This document shows positions 56,492-64,000 of a stretch of 64,000 nucleotides of DNA, piece after piece. The stretch lies in contig JADJFX010000002.1 in NCBI GenBank assembly GCA_016708345.1, forward strand, positions 496,001 through 560,000. The letters are read 5' to 3'. Origin of the DNA: Candidatus Rhodoferax bjergmarkensis. Lineage in GTDB: Bacteria; Pseudomonadota; Gammaproteobacteria; Burkholderiales; Burkholderiaceae_C. The translations under genes were made by a program, and so were the position numbers. The notes beneath the pieces were generated by a model. That model was not told where the DNA came from and ran no database searches. It saw only the letters and a list, made by a program, of their open reading frames with translations. The stretch's first letter is position 1. Every line of letters starts with the position of its first letter.

Positions 56492-57394
56492 TCATTGGTG
56501 CGCCCTGATGGAAGCCACAATACCCAGCGTGAACAGCGCGGCTGCCAGCAAGGGCTGCGCACCGGGCCAGACACCATCCCACAACTGGGCGTACAGCAGG
56601 GCAAACAAGGTCTCGCTGACGATCAACTGCCCGCACAGGCTGGCGCTCAGGCGCTGGCTGGCAATGTTCCAGAAGATGGTGGCCACCCAGGCTGCGCCGA
56701 TCCCGGTTACTATACAAATGATAGCTGCTTGCGCCCTGTTTTCCTGCGCTGCAAGCTGTTTTACATCAGAACCAGCAAGCAGCCACAGCAGCACGGCACC
56801 AAGCCCGGTGGCAATGCCGAGCCAGTTGGTCCACTCGGTGGCGCTGACTTCGCGGTGGCGTACAAGCCAGGCGGAGTTGAGGATTGCAAACGCAGTCCAG
56901 CTCACCATGGCCACCAGGGCATAGGCCACTCCGCGCCAGTAGTGGGCACCACTGGCGAGCGGCGCAACATCCGCAGCCGTGAATGTCGCATTCATCATAA
57001 GCGCCAGTCCGGCCGCCGTCAGCGTCAGCCCGGCCAGCAAAGATGACCATTTGAGCCCCACAGGCTTGCCCAGCAGCATGACCCAGATGGGAATGGTGCC
57101 GATGATGAGCGTGGGTACTTCAATGCCAGCGTCGGCAATGGCCAGCACCAGCAGAAAGTAGTAGCCGGAAAACCCGAGCACACTGAGCCCCAGCGCCGCC
57201 CCAGCCTGACGCGCCGTGGGCAGCCTGTGGGTGGCACGCGTCAAAGCCATCACCAGCGCTGAAAAAACCCCGTAGCTGGCAAACCGCCCCGCCGCCAGGT
57301 CCACTGCCGACAAGCCTGGTGCCATGCGCGGGGCCACAAACACCAGCCCCCACAACGCCCCGGCGGCCAGCCCTGCCGCTATGCCCTTGCCCAT
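56492..57394 (-). CDS. EamA/DMT-family transporter, with an in-frame repeat insertion
   Basis: The protein has 300 residues with about ten hydrophobic helices in two EamA repeats, starting with MGKGIAAGLAAGALWGLVFV. The substrate is unknown, typically amino acids or metabolites for this family. Residues about 210-230 (VKQLAAQENRAQAAIICIV) are encoded by a palindromic element (56709-56760) in the loop after LLWLLAGSD. It starts 6 bases after the SDR gene stops, so the two are probably one operon. Confidence 0.85.
   Translation of the reverse strand: MGKGIAAGLAAGALWGLVFVAPRMAPGLSAVDLAAGRFASYGVFSALVMALTRATHRLPTARQAGAALGLSVLGFSGYYFLLVLAIADAGIEVPTLIIGTIPIWVMLLGKPVGLKWSSLLAGLTLTAAGLALMMNATFTAADVAPLASGAHYWRGVAYALVAMVSWTAFAILNSAWLVRHREVSATEWTNWLGIATGLGAVLLWLLAGSDVKQLAAQENRAQAAIICIVTGIGAAWVATIFWNIASQRLSASLCGQLIVSETLFALLYAQLWDGVWPGAQPLLAAALFTLGIVASIRAHQ
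56709..56760 (+). repeat. Palindromic element in frame inside the EamA transporter gene (antisense)
   Basis: ACTAT, nine bases, AGCTGCTTGCGC, a short spacer, then GCGCTGCAAGCTG. The coding strand gives RAQAAIICIV. The codon at 56713 is 227 codons from the gene start, in the same phase as the rpoS and rlmD copies. Confidence 0.75.
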
Positions 57395-57400
57395 CCGTGC

Positions 57401-58183
57401 TCAGGCACCAAAACCATCGTCCGCCGCAATGACCGCGCCGTTGATGAAGTGGCTTTCATCGGAGCACAGCATCACCAGCAGCGCATCCAGGTCTTTGGGC
57501 TGCCCCACGCGCTTGCGCGGCAGCATTTGCACCAGCTTTTTGCCCTGCTCGGTCTTCCAGTGGTGGTGGTTGATTTCGGTGTCAATATAGCCGGGGCAAA
57601 TGGCGTTCACGTTGATGCCGAACTTGCCCCACTCCAGCGCCATCGCCTTGGTCATTTGCACCACGGCTGCCTTGCTCATGCAGTAAACGCCGATTTGCGG
57701 CAACACCCGCAAACCCGCCATGGACGCAATGTTGACAATGCGCCCGCCGGTGTAATTGCCCGGTGCCGCGCCCTTGGCCCGCGCCAACATGCGTTTGCCA
57801 ACTTCTTGTGCTACAAAAAAAGCGCCTTTGACGTTGGTGCCAAACACATAGTCGTAGTCGTCTTCCGACACTTCCTGGATGCGCTGCGAGGTGCTCACAC
57901 CGGCGTTGTTGACAAGAATGTCGATTGAGCCGACCTCTGTCTCGGCGTGCGCTACCGCCGACTTGATGGAGTCAATGTCGGTGACATCGAGCTCCAGCAC
58001 ATGGGCGTCACCGCCCTCGCCGTCAATTTGCGCACGCAAATCCTTGAGTTTTTCAATGCGCCGGCTCGCCAGCACCACCGCCGCCCCGGCACGCGACAGT
58101 GTTCTGGCAAACTGCGCGCCCAAACCACTGGATGCGCCCGTCACAAAGGCCACCCGGCCCGAAAGATCCATGCTGTAAGCCAT
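57401..58183 (-). CDS. Short-chain dehydrogenase/reductase
   Basis: The protein has 260 residues. The NAD(P)-binding motif VAFVTGASSGLGAQFART (about 12-29), NNAGVSTS (near 93) and the active-site YCMSKAAVVQMTKAM (Tyr/Lys near 164-168) define a classical SDR. The C-terminal FINGAVIAADDGFGA is typical. The substrate cannot be told. It is divergent from the ETF-ubiquinone oxidoreductase gene, with a palindromic operator candidate (58208-58221) between them. Fatty-acid oxidation genes are often arranged so, but that is an inference. Confidence 0.9.
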   Translation of the reverse strand: MAYSMDLSGRVAFVTGASSGLGAQFARTLSRAGAAVVLASRRIEKLKDLRAQIDGEGGDAHVLELDVTDIDSIKSAVAHAETEVGSIDILVNNAGVSTSQRIQEVSEDDYDYVFGTNVKGAFFVAQEVGKRMLARAKGAAPGNYTGGRIVNIASMAGLRVLPQIGVYCMSKAAVVQMTKAMALEWGKFGINVNAICPGYIDTEINHHHWKTEQGKKLVQMLPRKRVGQPKDLDALLVMLCSDESHFINGAVIAADDGFGA

Positions 58184-58207
58184 TTAGAGAGTCTCCCCGA
58201 ATAAAAA

Positions 58208-58221
58208 AGAACGACCGTTCT
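58208..58221. promoter_or_regulatory. Perfect palindrome AGAACG-AC-CGTTCT, operator candidate
   Basis: Six-base arms AGAACG and CGTTCT with a two-base centre lie 25 bases before the SDR start and 97 bases before the ETF-QO start. Short, gapped palindromes with GAACG/CGTTC arms are the style of TetR-family operators, and such regulators control acyl-CoA oxidation genes in beta-proteobacteria. The regulator gene is not in the window. Confidence 0.5.
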
Positions 58222-58317
58222 ATTTTGAGCATTCGACGCATAAAATGTACACTGCGTTCGACAATCCCCGGTCGCGGTTCTTGACAGTACCGAGCCCCAT
58301 TATCAAGCGAGATAACC

Positions 58318-60012
58318 ATGACAAACCAAGAAATTCTGGCCCAATTTGGCCCCCGTGAAGCAATGGAATACGACGTGGTCGTCGTTGGCGGCGGACCCGG
58401 TGGCCTGTCCACAGCCATCCGTCTCAAGCAACTCGCCGCAGACAAGGGCAAGGATATTTCGGTGGTGGTGCTTGAAAAAGGCGCAGAACCGGGCGCGCAC
58501 ATTTTGTCCGGTGCCGTGCTCGACCCCAAAGCCCTGACCGAACTCTTTCCCAAATGGAAAGAAATGGGCGCGCCGCTGAACCAGCCGGTCACCGACGAAG
58601 CCATGCTGTTCCTCAGCGAAGAAACCGCCTACCGCACCCCCAACTTCTTCTTGCCTGAATGCAGCCAGAACCACGGCAACTACATCATCAGCCTGGGCGC
58701 GCTGACGCGCTGGCTGGCCACCCAGGCTGAAAACCTGGGCGTGGAAATTTTCCCCGGCTTTGCCGCCGCCGAAGTGCTGTACAACGAAAACGGCTCGGTC
58801 AAAGGCGTGGCCACCGGCAACATGGGCGTGAACAAGGAAGGCGAACCGGGCGAGAACTTCCAGATCGGCATGGAGTTGCTGGGCAAGTACACCATCTTTG
58901 CCGAAGGCGCCCGCGGCCACCTGGGCCGCCAGCTGATTGCCAAGTACAAGCTCGATGACGGCTGTGACCCCCAAAGCTACGCCATCGGTATCAAGGAGCT
59001 GTGGGAAGTGGACCCCGCCCGCCACGAGCCGGGCTTGGTCATCCACACTGCAGGTTGGCCGATGGACAACGACACCTACGGCGGCTCCTTCCTGTACCAC
59101 ATGGAAGACAACAAGATCGCGCTGGGCTTCATCACCGGGCTGAACTACGCCAACCCGTATTTGAGCCCATTTGAAGAATTCCAGCGCTGGAAAACCCACC
59201 CGAACATCCGCTACTACCTTGAAGGGCAGGACAAAGGCCTCAAGCCCGCCAAGCGCCTGTCCTACGGTGCCCGCGCCATCACGGCGGGTGGCCTGATGTC
59301 GCTGCCCAAAACCGTGTTTCCCGGCGGCGCACTGATCGGCTGCAACGCGGGCTACCTGAACGTGAGCCGCATCAAAGGCAGCCACGCGGCCATGAAGTCG
59401 GGCATGCTGGCGGCCGAGGCGGCCTATGAGGCCGTGACCGGCGGACGCCAACACGACGAACTCAGCGCCTACCCCGAGGCGTTTGAAAATAGCTGGCTCT
59501 ACAAGGAACTGAACAAATCGCGCAACTTCAAGGCCTGGTTCAAGTACGGCCTGCGGGTGGGCACCTTGATGAACGGTGTGGAGCAGTTTGCCCTCAAAGG
59601 CAACTTCCCCTGGACGATCCGGCGCGACAAGGCCGACCACAGCTATTTGAAGCCTGCAGCCGAATGCCAGCCGATTGTTTATCCCAAGCCCGATGGCAAG
59701 CTCACTTTTGACCGCTTGAGCAGCGTCTTTATCAGCAACGCCGTCCACGAAGAAAACCAGCCCGCGCATTTGACCTTGAAAGATGCGCAAGTGCCGGTGT
59801 CCATCAACCTGAACAAATTTGCCGGACCCGAAGCGCGCTACTGCCCGGCTGGTGTTTATGAGTTCGTCAAGAACGCCGACAACACCGACCGCCTGCAGAT
59901 CAACGCGGCCAACTGCGTGCACTGCAAAACCTGCGACATCAAGGACCCCACGCAAAACATTGTGTGGGTGACACCAGAAGGGGGCGGCGGGCCCAACTAC
60001 GGGGCGATGTAA
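58318..60012 (+). CDS. Electron-transfer flavoprotein-ubiquinone oxidoreductase
   Basis: The 564-residue protein carries an N-terminal FAD fold (VVVGGGPGGLSTAIRLKQLA) and the central GALIGCNAGYLNVSRIKGSH. The [4Fe-4S] ligands are at Cys509 and in NCVHCKTCDIKDP (Cys533, 536, 539), near the C-terminus. It passes electrons from ETF, and so from acyl-CoA and choline-type dehydrogenases, to ubiquinone in the membrane. A tandem glycine riboswitch follows 31 bases after its stop, so gcvTHP is a separate unit. Confidence 0.96.
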   Translation: MTNQEILAQFGPREAMEYDVVVVGGGPGGLSTAIRLKQLAADKGKDISVVVLEKGAEPGAHILSGAVLDPKALTELFPKWKEMGAPLNQPVTDEAMLFLSEETAYRTPNFFLPECSQNHGNYIISLGALTRWLATQAENLGVEIFPGFAAAEVLYNENGSVKGVATGNMGVNKEGEPGENFQIGMELLGKYTIFAEGARGHLGRQLIAKYKLDDGCDPQSYAIGIKELWEVDPARHEPGLVIHTAGWPMDNDTYGGSFLYHMEDNKIALGFITGLNYANPYLSPFEEFQRWKTHPNIRYYLEGQDKGLKPAKRLSYGARAITAGGLMSLPKTVFPGGALIGCNAGYLNVSRIKGSHAAMKSGMLAAEAAYEAVTGGRQHDELSAYPEAFENSWLYKELNKSRNFKAWFKYGLRVGTLMNGVEQFALKGNFPWTIRRDKADHSYLKPAAECQPIVYPKPDGKLTFDRLSSVFISNAVHEENQPAHLTLKDAQVPVSINLNKFAGPEARYCPAGVYEFVKNADNTDRLQINAANCVHCKTCDIKDPTQNIVWVTPEGGGGPNYGAM

Positions 60013-60042
60013 GGGCCAAACACTCAATAGTAGAATCAAAAA

Positions 60043-60290
60043 GTCAGGAGAGAGCCACCCCAGAGGTGGCCGCCGAAGGCGCACAGCGGCTGATTGCAGC
60101 GGTTTGAACGCTCAGGCAAAAGGACTGACAAACGTTGCATGGCTTGCCCAGGCCTTGCCACGATTCCCCACTGGAGAGAGGTTGCATTCGCTGCAACCCA
60201 CCGAAGGAGCAACCCGCAGTCTGCGCACCTGTGTCACCCCAGCGTGCTTGTCGGCCCGGCGAATCTCTCAGGTAAAGCGGACAGCGGGGG
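60043..60290 (+). promoter_or_regulatory. Tandem glycine riboswitch before gcvT
   Basis: The first aptamer (about 60043-60129) begins GTCAGGAGAGAG, contains GCCGCCGAAGG and CTCAGGCAAAAGGACTGAC and is closed by GTCAG/CTGAC. The second (about 60166-60290) begins CCCCACTGGAGAGAGG, with CACCGAAGGAGCAACC and CTCTCAGGTAAAGCGGACAG, closed by CCCC/GGGG. GAGAG, CCGAAGG and CTCAGG are the family's conserved bases. When glycine binds, it usually turns on gcv expression. About 90 bases separate it from the gcvT ATG. Confidence 0.95.
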
Positions 60291-60381
60291 CAGCACCTGG
60301 CGTGCGCAGCAATGCGTGCGCCATGTTTTTTAACTTGCCCCCCACAAGCGCCCCGGCGCTTGGCCACCCTTGGAAACCGCC

Positions 60382-61563
60382 ATGTCCGCTCCCGCTGCTG
60401 AACAAACTTTGCCATCGACGCCGCTCAAAACCACCCCGCTCAATGCCCTGCACATTGAGCTCGGTGCCCGCATGGTGCCCTTTGCCGGTTATTCCATGCC
60501 CGTGCAGTACCCCGCCGGCCTGATGGCCGAGCACCACCACACCCGCAAGGCGGCTGGCCTGTTTGATGTGTCGCACATGGGCCAGTTGCGGCTGGTCGGC
60601 CCCGATGCCGCTGCCGCTTTTGAAAGCCTGATCCCGATGGACGTGGTGGACCTGGCTGTGGGCAAGCAGCGCTACGGCCTGCTGCTCCATGAGGACGGCG
60701 GCATCCTGGACGACCTGATGTTTTTCCGCAAAAGCGAAAACGAGATTTTTGTAGTGGTTAACGGCGCTTGCAAAGTGGCCGACATTGCGCACATTCAATA
60801 CCTCATCGGTCACCGCTGCGAAATCATTGCCATGCCCGAGATGGCGCTGCTGGCACTGCAAGGCCCACAGGCGGTTGCAGCCCTGTCGCGCCTGGCACCC
60901 GGCGTGGAAAAGCTGGTGTTCATGACCGGTGGCAACTTTACCGTGAACACAGGCGCGCAAAAAATAGACGTGTTCCTCACCCGCAGCGGCTACACCGGCG
61001 AAGACGGCTTCGAGATTTCCGTGCACCAGAACCAAGCCATGGCGCTGGCCCGCGCCCTGCTGGCCCAGCCCGAGGTCAAGCCGGTTGGCCTGGGCGCACG
61101 CAACTCCTTGCGGCTGGAAGCTGGTCTGCCCCTGTACGGCAACGACATTGACACCACCTCCACCCCGGTCGAAGCGGGTCTGACCTGGGCCATTCAAAAG
61201 GTGCGCCGCGCGGATGGCGCACGCGAAGGCGGCTTTCCGGGTGCTACAAAAATACTAGCTGCTCTCGCACAATCGACGGGCGCTGGCGGCCAAAACAGCA
61301 CTGTAAAACGGGTTGGCCTGGTGGCGCTGGAGCGTGTTCCCGTGCGCGAGCACACCGAACTGCAGGACGGCCAAGGCAACGAAATTGGTGAAGTAACCAG
61401 CGGACTGCTCGGCCCCACCATCGACAAGCCGATTGCCATGGCCTATGTGGAAGCAGGTTTGTGCGCCTTGGGCACCCAGTTGGTAGCCATTGTGCGCGGC
61501 AAGCCGGTGCCGATGGAAGTTGTGCCCATGCCGTTTGTGCCGACCCGCTATTACCGGGGCTAA
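60382..61563 (+). CDS. gcvT: Aminomethyltransferase (glycine cleavage T protein), with an in-frame repeat insertion
   Basis: The protein has 393 residues from the ATG at 60382; a TTG at 60370 precedes it. It has MVPFAGYSMPVQYPAGLMAEH, LFDVSHMGQLRL, SGYTGEDGFEISVHQNQAM and LRLEAGLPLYGNDID, all hallmarks of GcvT. It moves the aminomethyl group from lipoyl-GcvH to tetrahydrofolate. Residues about 288-308 (ATKILAALAQSTGAGGQNST) come from a palindromic element at 61243-61305, where homologues are shorter and read ...A-E-K-I-L-A... An unusual four-fold repeated stop follows. Confidence 0.95.
   Translation: MSAPAAEQTLPSTPLKTTPLNALHIELGARMVPFAGYSMPVQYPAGLMAEHHHTRKAAGLFDVSHMGQLRLVGPDAAAAFESLIPMDVVDLAVGKQRYGLLLHEDGGILDDLMFFRKSENEIFVVVNGACKVADIAHIQYLIGHRCEIIAMPEMALLALQGPQAVAALSRLAPGVEKLVFMTGGNFTVNTGAQKIDVFLTRSGYTGEDGFEISVHQNQAMALARALLAQPEVKPVGLGARNSLRLEAGLPLYGNDIDTTSTPVEAGLTWAIQKVRRADGAREGGFPGATKILAALAQSTGAGGQNSTVKRVGLVALERVPVREHTELQDGQGNEIGEVTSGLLGPTIDKPIAMAYVEAGLCALGTQLVAIVRGKPVPMEVVPMPFVPTRYYRG
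61243..61305 (+). repeat. Palindromic element in frame inside gcvT (sense)
   Basis: GCTAC, nine bases, AGCTGCT, two bases, CGCACAATC, three bases, GGGCGC. The GCT at 61243 is 287 codons from the gcvT start, exactly in phase. The gcvP copy is in the same phase. Confidence 0.85.
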
Positions 61564-61599
61564 TACCGCGGCTAATGCCAAGCTTAGTGCCGAGGCTAA
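61552..61599 (+). repeat. Four 12-base tandem units, each ending in an in-frame stop
   Basis: TACCGGGGCTAA, TACCGCGGCTAA, TGCCAAGCTTAG and TGCCGAGGCTAA are related 12-mers. The first contains the last codons and stop of gcvT; the others give in-phase stops at 61573, 61585 and 61597. Confidence 0.75.
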
Positions 61600-61687
61600 A
61601 TTTCTGCCTCCCGCAACTTCAGCCGCGGGTGGTTGGTTTCTTTATTGGTTTTGATTCTATTTTTTTGTTTTTTTTCAGGAGTTCCCC

Positions 61688-62059
61688 ATGACCATCAAAT
61701 ACACCCCCGACCACGAATGGCTCAACGTTGACGGCGACACCGCCGTCGTGGGCATCACCCACCATGCGCAAGACGCGCTGGGCGACGTGGTGTTTGTTGA
61801 CCTGCCCGAAGTTGGCAAGACCTACGCGGCCAAAGAAGTGGCTGGCGTGGTGGAGTCCGTCAAGGCCGCGGCTGACGTGTACATGCCGGTCAGCGGCGAA
61901 GTCACCGAGGTGAACGAAGCCCTGCGCGCCGACCCGGCCCTGGCCAACTCCGACCCGCTGGGCGCGGGCTGGTTCTTCAAGGTCAAACTGTCCAACCCCG
62001 CTGAAATCGACGCCCTGATGGACGAAACCAGCTACACCAGTTTTTCCGCCAACGCATAA
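61688..62059 (+). CDS. gcvH: Glycine cleavage system H protein
   Basis: This 123-residue protein carries lipoyl-Lys59 in AGVVESVKAAADVYMPVSG and begins MTIKYTPDHEWLNVDGDTAV. It shuttles the aminomethyl group among the P, T and L proteins. A TCAGGAG site precedes the ATG. It is 124 bases after gcvT, with a T-rich spacer in between, and 15 bases before gcvP. Confidence 0.96.
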   Translation: MTIKYTPDHEWLNVDGDTAVVGITHHAQDALGDVVFVDLPEVGKTYAAKEVAGVVESVKAAADVYMPVSGEVTEVNEALRADPALANSDPLGAGWFFKVKLSNPAEIDALMDETSYTSFSANA

Positions 62060-62074
62060 GGCCAAGGAAGTTTC

Positions 62075-64000
62075 ATGTTGATGCAATCCGCCAAACATTT
62101 AAGCGAGCTGGAAAACGCCGGCGAATTTTTAGCGCGCCACATTGGCGTGGACGAGGCCGACGAGGCCCTGATGCTCCAAGTGGTGGGTGCCAGCTCACGG
62201 CGCGAGCTGATTGACGGCATCGTCCCTCAATCTATTCGGCGCAGCAAACCGATGGCGATACCCTCTGCCATCACCGAAGCTGCAGCGCTGGCCGAACTCA
62301 AGGCGATTGCATCGAAAAACAAGGTTTTCAAAAGTTACATTGGCCAGGGTTATTACGACACCCACACCCCCGGCGTCATTTTGCGCAACATCCTGGAAAA
62401 CCCGGCCTGGTACACCGCCTACACGCCTTACCAGGCCGAAATCAGCCAGGGCCGCATGGAAGCGCTGGTGAACTTCCAGACCATGCTGACCGACCTGACC
62501 GCCATGCCCATGGCCAACGCTTCCATGCTGGACGAAGCCACGGCAGCAGCCGAAGCCATGACGCTGGCGCTGCGCGTGGGCAAGTCGAAATCGACCACCT
62601 TTTTTGTGGACAGCGAAGTGCTGCCGCAAACGCTGGAAGTGATCCAGACCCGTGCCCGCCCACTGGGCCTGACGGTCAAGGTGTTCACCGGTGATGAGGC
62701 TTTGCGCGAAGAGAGTTTTGCCGTGCTGCTGCAGTACCCCGGCGTGAGCGGTGTGGTGCACGACCACCGAGACTTTATTTCGCAGTACAAAACCCGTGGC
62801 GGCGTGGTCATCATGGCCGCCGACCTGCTGGCGCTGACGCTCTTGACGCCGCCTGGCGAGCTGGGTGCAGACATTGCCGTGGGCACCACCCAGCGCTTTG
62901 GCATGCCCATGTGCAACGGCGGCCCGCACGCGGCCTACCTGGCCTGCCGCGACGAGTTCAAGCGCTCCATGCCGGGCCGCCTGGTGGGTGTGAGTGTGGA
63001 CGTGCATGGCAACCCCACCTACCGGCTGGCGCTGCAAACGCGCGAGCAGCACATTCGCCGCGAAAAAGCCACCTCCAACATCTGCACCGCGCAGGTTTTG
63101 CCCGCCGTGGTGGCCAGCATGTACGCCGTGTACCACGGACCGGCAGGCCTCAAACGCATCGCCCAGCGCGTGGCCGCCTACACCGCCGTGCTGGCGCGTG
63201 GCCTGCAGCAAATGGGCTTTGGCATTGTCAACACCAGCGCCTTTGACACCCTCACTGTCAATACCGAATACGCTACTGATTTGATAGCTGCTCACGCACA
63301 ATCCATGGGCGCAAACCTCAGAATTCACTCTGAAACCAGCATCAGCGTGTCGCTCGACGAAACCACCACCCGCGAGAGCCTGGAGCAGCTGTGGTCCTAC
63401 TTTGCCATCGACGGTCAGACACCGCCCATGATGACCTCGTTCGACAACGCCGCCCCTTCCCTTTTGCCCGGCACCCTGCTGCGCACCAGCAGCTACCTGA
63501 CGCACCCGGTCTTCAACACGCACCACTCAGAGACCGGCATGCTGCGCTACATCCGCCGCCTGAGCGACAAAGACCTGGCGCTGGACCGCAGCATGATTCC
63601 GCTGGGCAGTTGCACCATGAAGCTCAACGCCACCAGCGAGATGATTCCCATCACCTGGCCCGAGTTCGCCGCCGTCCACCCCTTTGCCCCGCATGACCAG
63701 CTGGAGGGCTACCGCGAGCTGGACGAGCAGTTGCGCGCATGGCTGTGCCAGGCCACCGGTTATGCCGGCATCAGCCTGCAACCCAACGCCGGCTCACAAG
63801 GCGAATACGCCGGGCTGCTGGCCATCAAGGCCTTTCACGAAGCCCAAGGCCAGGGCCACCGCAACATCTGCCTGATTCCCTCCAGCGCTCACGGCACCAA
63901 CCCGGCCAGCGCCCAAATGGTGGGCATGAGCGTGGTGGTGACCAAGTGTGATGACCAGGGCAATGTGGATCTGGCGGACCTGAAAGCCAAATGTGAGCAG
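62075..64000 (+). CDS. gcvP: Glycine dehydrogenase (decarboxylating), P protein, 5' part, with an in-frame repeat insertion
   Basis: The gene runs off the window after 642 codons. The start at 62075 has AAGGAAG and gives [56 protein letters not shown] and [20 protein letters not shown]. The glycine-rich [18 protein letters not shown] is also present. The PLP lysine (near residue 700) lies beyond the edge. GcvP decarboxylates glycine and loads the H protein. Residues about 400-420 ([20 protein letters not shown]) derive from a palindromic element at 63272-63330. Confidence 0.95.
   Translation, partial: MLMQSAKHLSELENAGEFLARHIGVDEADEALMLQVVGASSRRELIDGIVPQSIRRSKPMAIPSAITEAAALAELKAIASKNKVFKSYIGQGYYDTHTPGVILRNILENPAWYTAYTPYQAEISQGRMEALVNFQTMLTDLTAMPMANASMLDEATAAAEAMTLALRVGKSKSTTFFVDSEVLPQTLEVIQTRARPLGLTVKVFTGDEALREESFAVLLQYPGVSGVVHDHRDFISQYKTRGGVVIMAADLLALTLLTPPGELGADIAVGTTQRFGMPMCNGGPHAAYLACRDEFKRSMPGRLVGVSVDVHGNPTYRLALQTREQHIRREKATSNICTAQVLPAVVASMYAVYHGPAGLKRIAQRVAAYTAVLARGLQQMGFGIVNTSAFDTLTVNTEYATDLIAAHAQSMGANLRIHSETSISVSLDETTTRESLEQLWSYFAIDGQTPPMMTSFDNAAPSLLPGTLLRTSSYLTHPVFNTHHSETGMLRYIRRLSDKDLALDRSMIPLGSCTMKLNATSEMIPITWPEFAAVHPFAPHDQLEGYRELDEQLRAWLCQATGYAGISLQPNAGSQGEYAGLLAIKAFHEAQGQGHRNICLIPSSAHGTNPASAQMVGMSVVVTKCDDQGNVDLADLKAKCEQ
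63272..63330 (+). repeat. Palindromic element in frame inside gcvP (sense)
   Basis: GCTAC, nine bases, AGCTGCT, two bases, CGCACAATC, three bases, GGGCGC: the same skeleton as in gcvT. The GCT at 63272 is 399 codons from the gcvP start, in phase. The peptide [14 protein letters not shown] parallels ATKILAALAQSTGA. Confidence 0.85.

Noticed and set aside
57795..57835. GTGCTACAAAAAAAGCGCC inside the SDR gene
   Set aside because: It encodes the usual K-G-A-F-F-V-A-Q segment of SDRs at normal length; no element insertion.
58303..60084. 593-codon minus-strand frame opposite ETF-QO
   Set aside because: High-GC antisense shadow of the complete, motif-supported plus-strand gene.
60044..60415. Minus-strand frame across the glycine riboswitch
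   Set aside because: The sequence is explained by two conserved aptamers; the frame has no domain.

Overview
The window looks like a chromosomal segment of a betaproteobacterium of the order Burkholderiales, most probably a Comamonadaceae member close to Rhodoferax or Polaromonas. This is inferred from gene order and protein style (thrS-infC-rpmI-rplT-pheS-pheT-ihfA-merR-tRNA-Pro, surE-pcm-nlpD-rpoS, a tandem glycine riboswitch before gcvTHP), not from a database match.

Layout. 1-1.4 kb: a truncated KilA-N phage-type gene and a stretch of G/C and A homopolymers that looks like an assembly or base-calling artefact. 1.4-9.6 kb (minus): translation operon from thrS to a MerR-like regulator, followed by tRNA-Pro(GGG). 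infC uses a rare ATC start, and terminator-like hairpins precede thrS and pheS. 9.9-23.8 kb: housekeeping metabolism (DEDDh exonuclease, serB, a TrpB2-like enzyme, metY, an aromatic/aspartate aminotransferase, a Nudix hydrolase) around the prkA-yeaH-spoVR stress operon and a ComFB protein. 23.8-27.7 kb (minus): a decayed type III restriction-modification locus (mod with an amber codon and lost C-terminus, res with an internal deletion) interleaved with two toxin-antitoxin modules. 28-34 kb: a 1687-residue hybrid histidine kinase with a PleD-like response regulator. 34-40.7 kb: a BI-1 protein, a lipoprotein, rlmD, and a histidine kinase with an ANTAR response regulator. 40.8-41.9 kb: vapBC between 104-bp direct repeats. 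42.8-48.7 kb: two GGDEF-EAL proteins, one frameshifted. 48.7-52.2 kb (minus): surE-pcm-nlpD-rpoS. 52.4-58.2 kb: an oxidoreductase, a Deg-type protease, a repeat-rich spacer, ubiC, an EamA transporter and an SDR. 58.3-64 kb: ETF-ubiquinone oxidoreductase and the glycine-cleavage operon, with gcvP running off the window.

The most unusual signal is a family of short palindromic elements (core GCTAY-N9-AGCTGCTTGCGCA, about 9 bases, then GCGC and a partial inverse) present about 15 times. Most copies are intergenic, but five lie in frame inside gcvT, gcvP, rpoS, rlmD and an EamA transporter. Both sense insertions use one reading frame and all three antisense insertions share another, which resembles the Rickettsia palindromic elements that donate peptides to host proteins.

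Four genes carry single-base frameshifts, each at a short homopolymer. Together with the poly-G stretch, this means indel sequencing error must be weighed against genuine decay.
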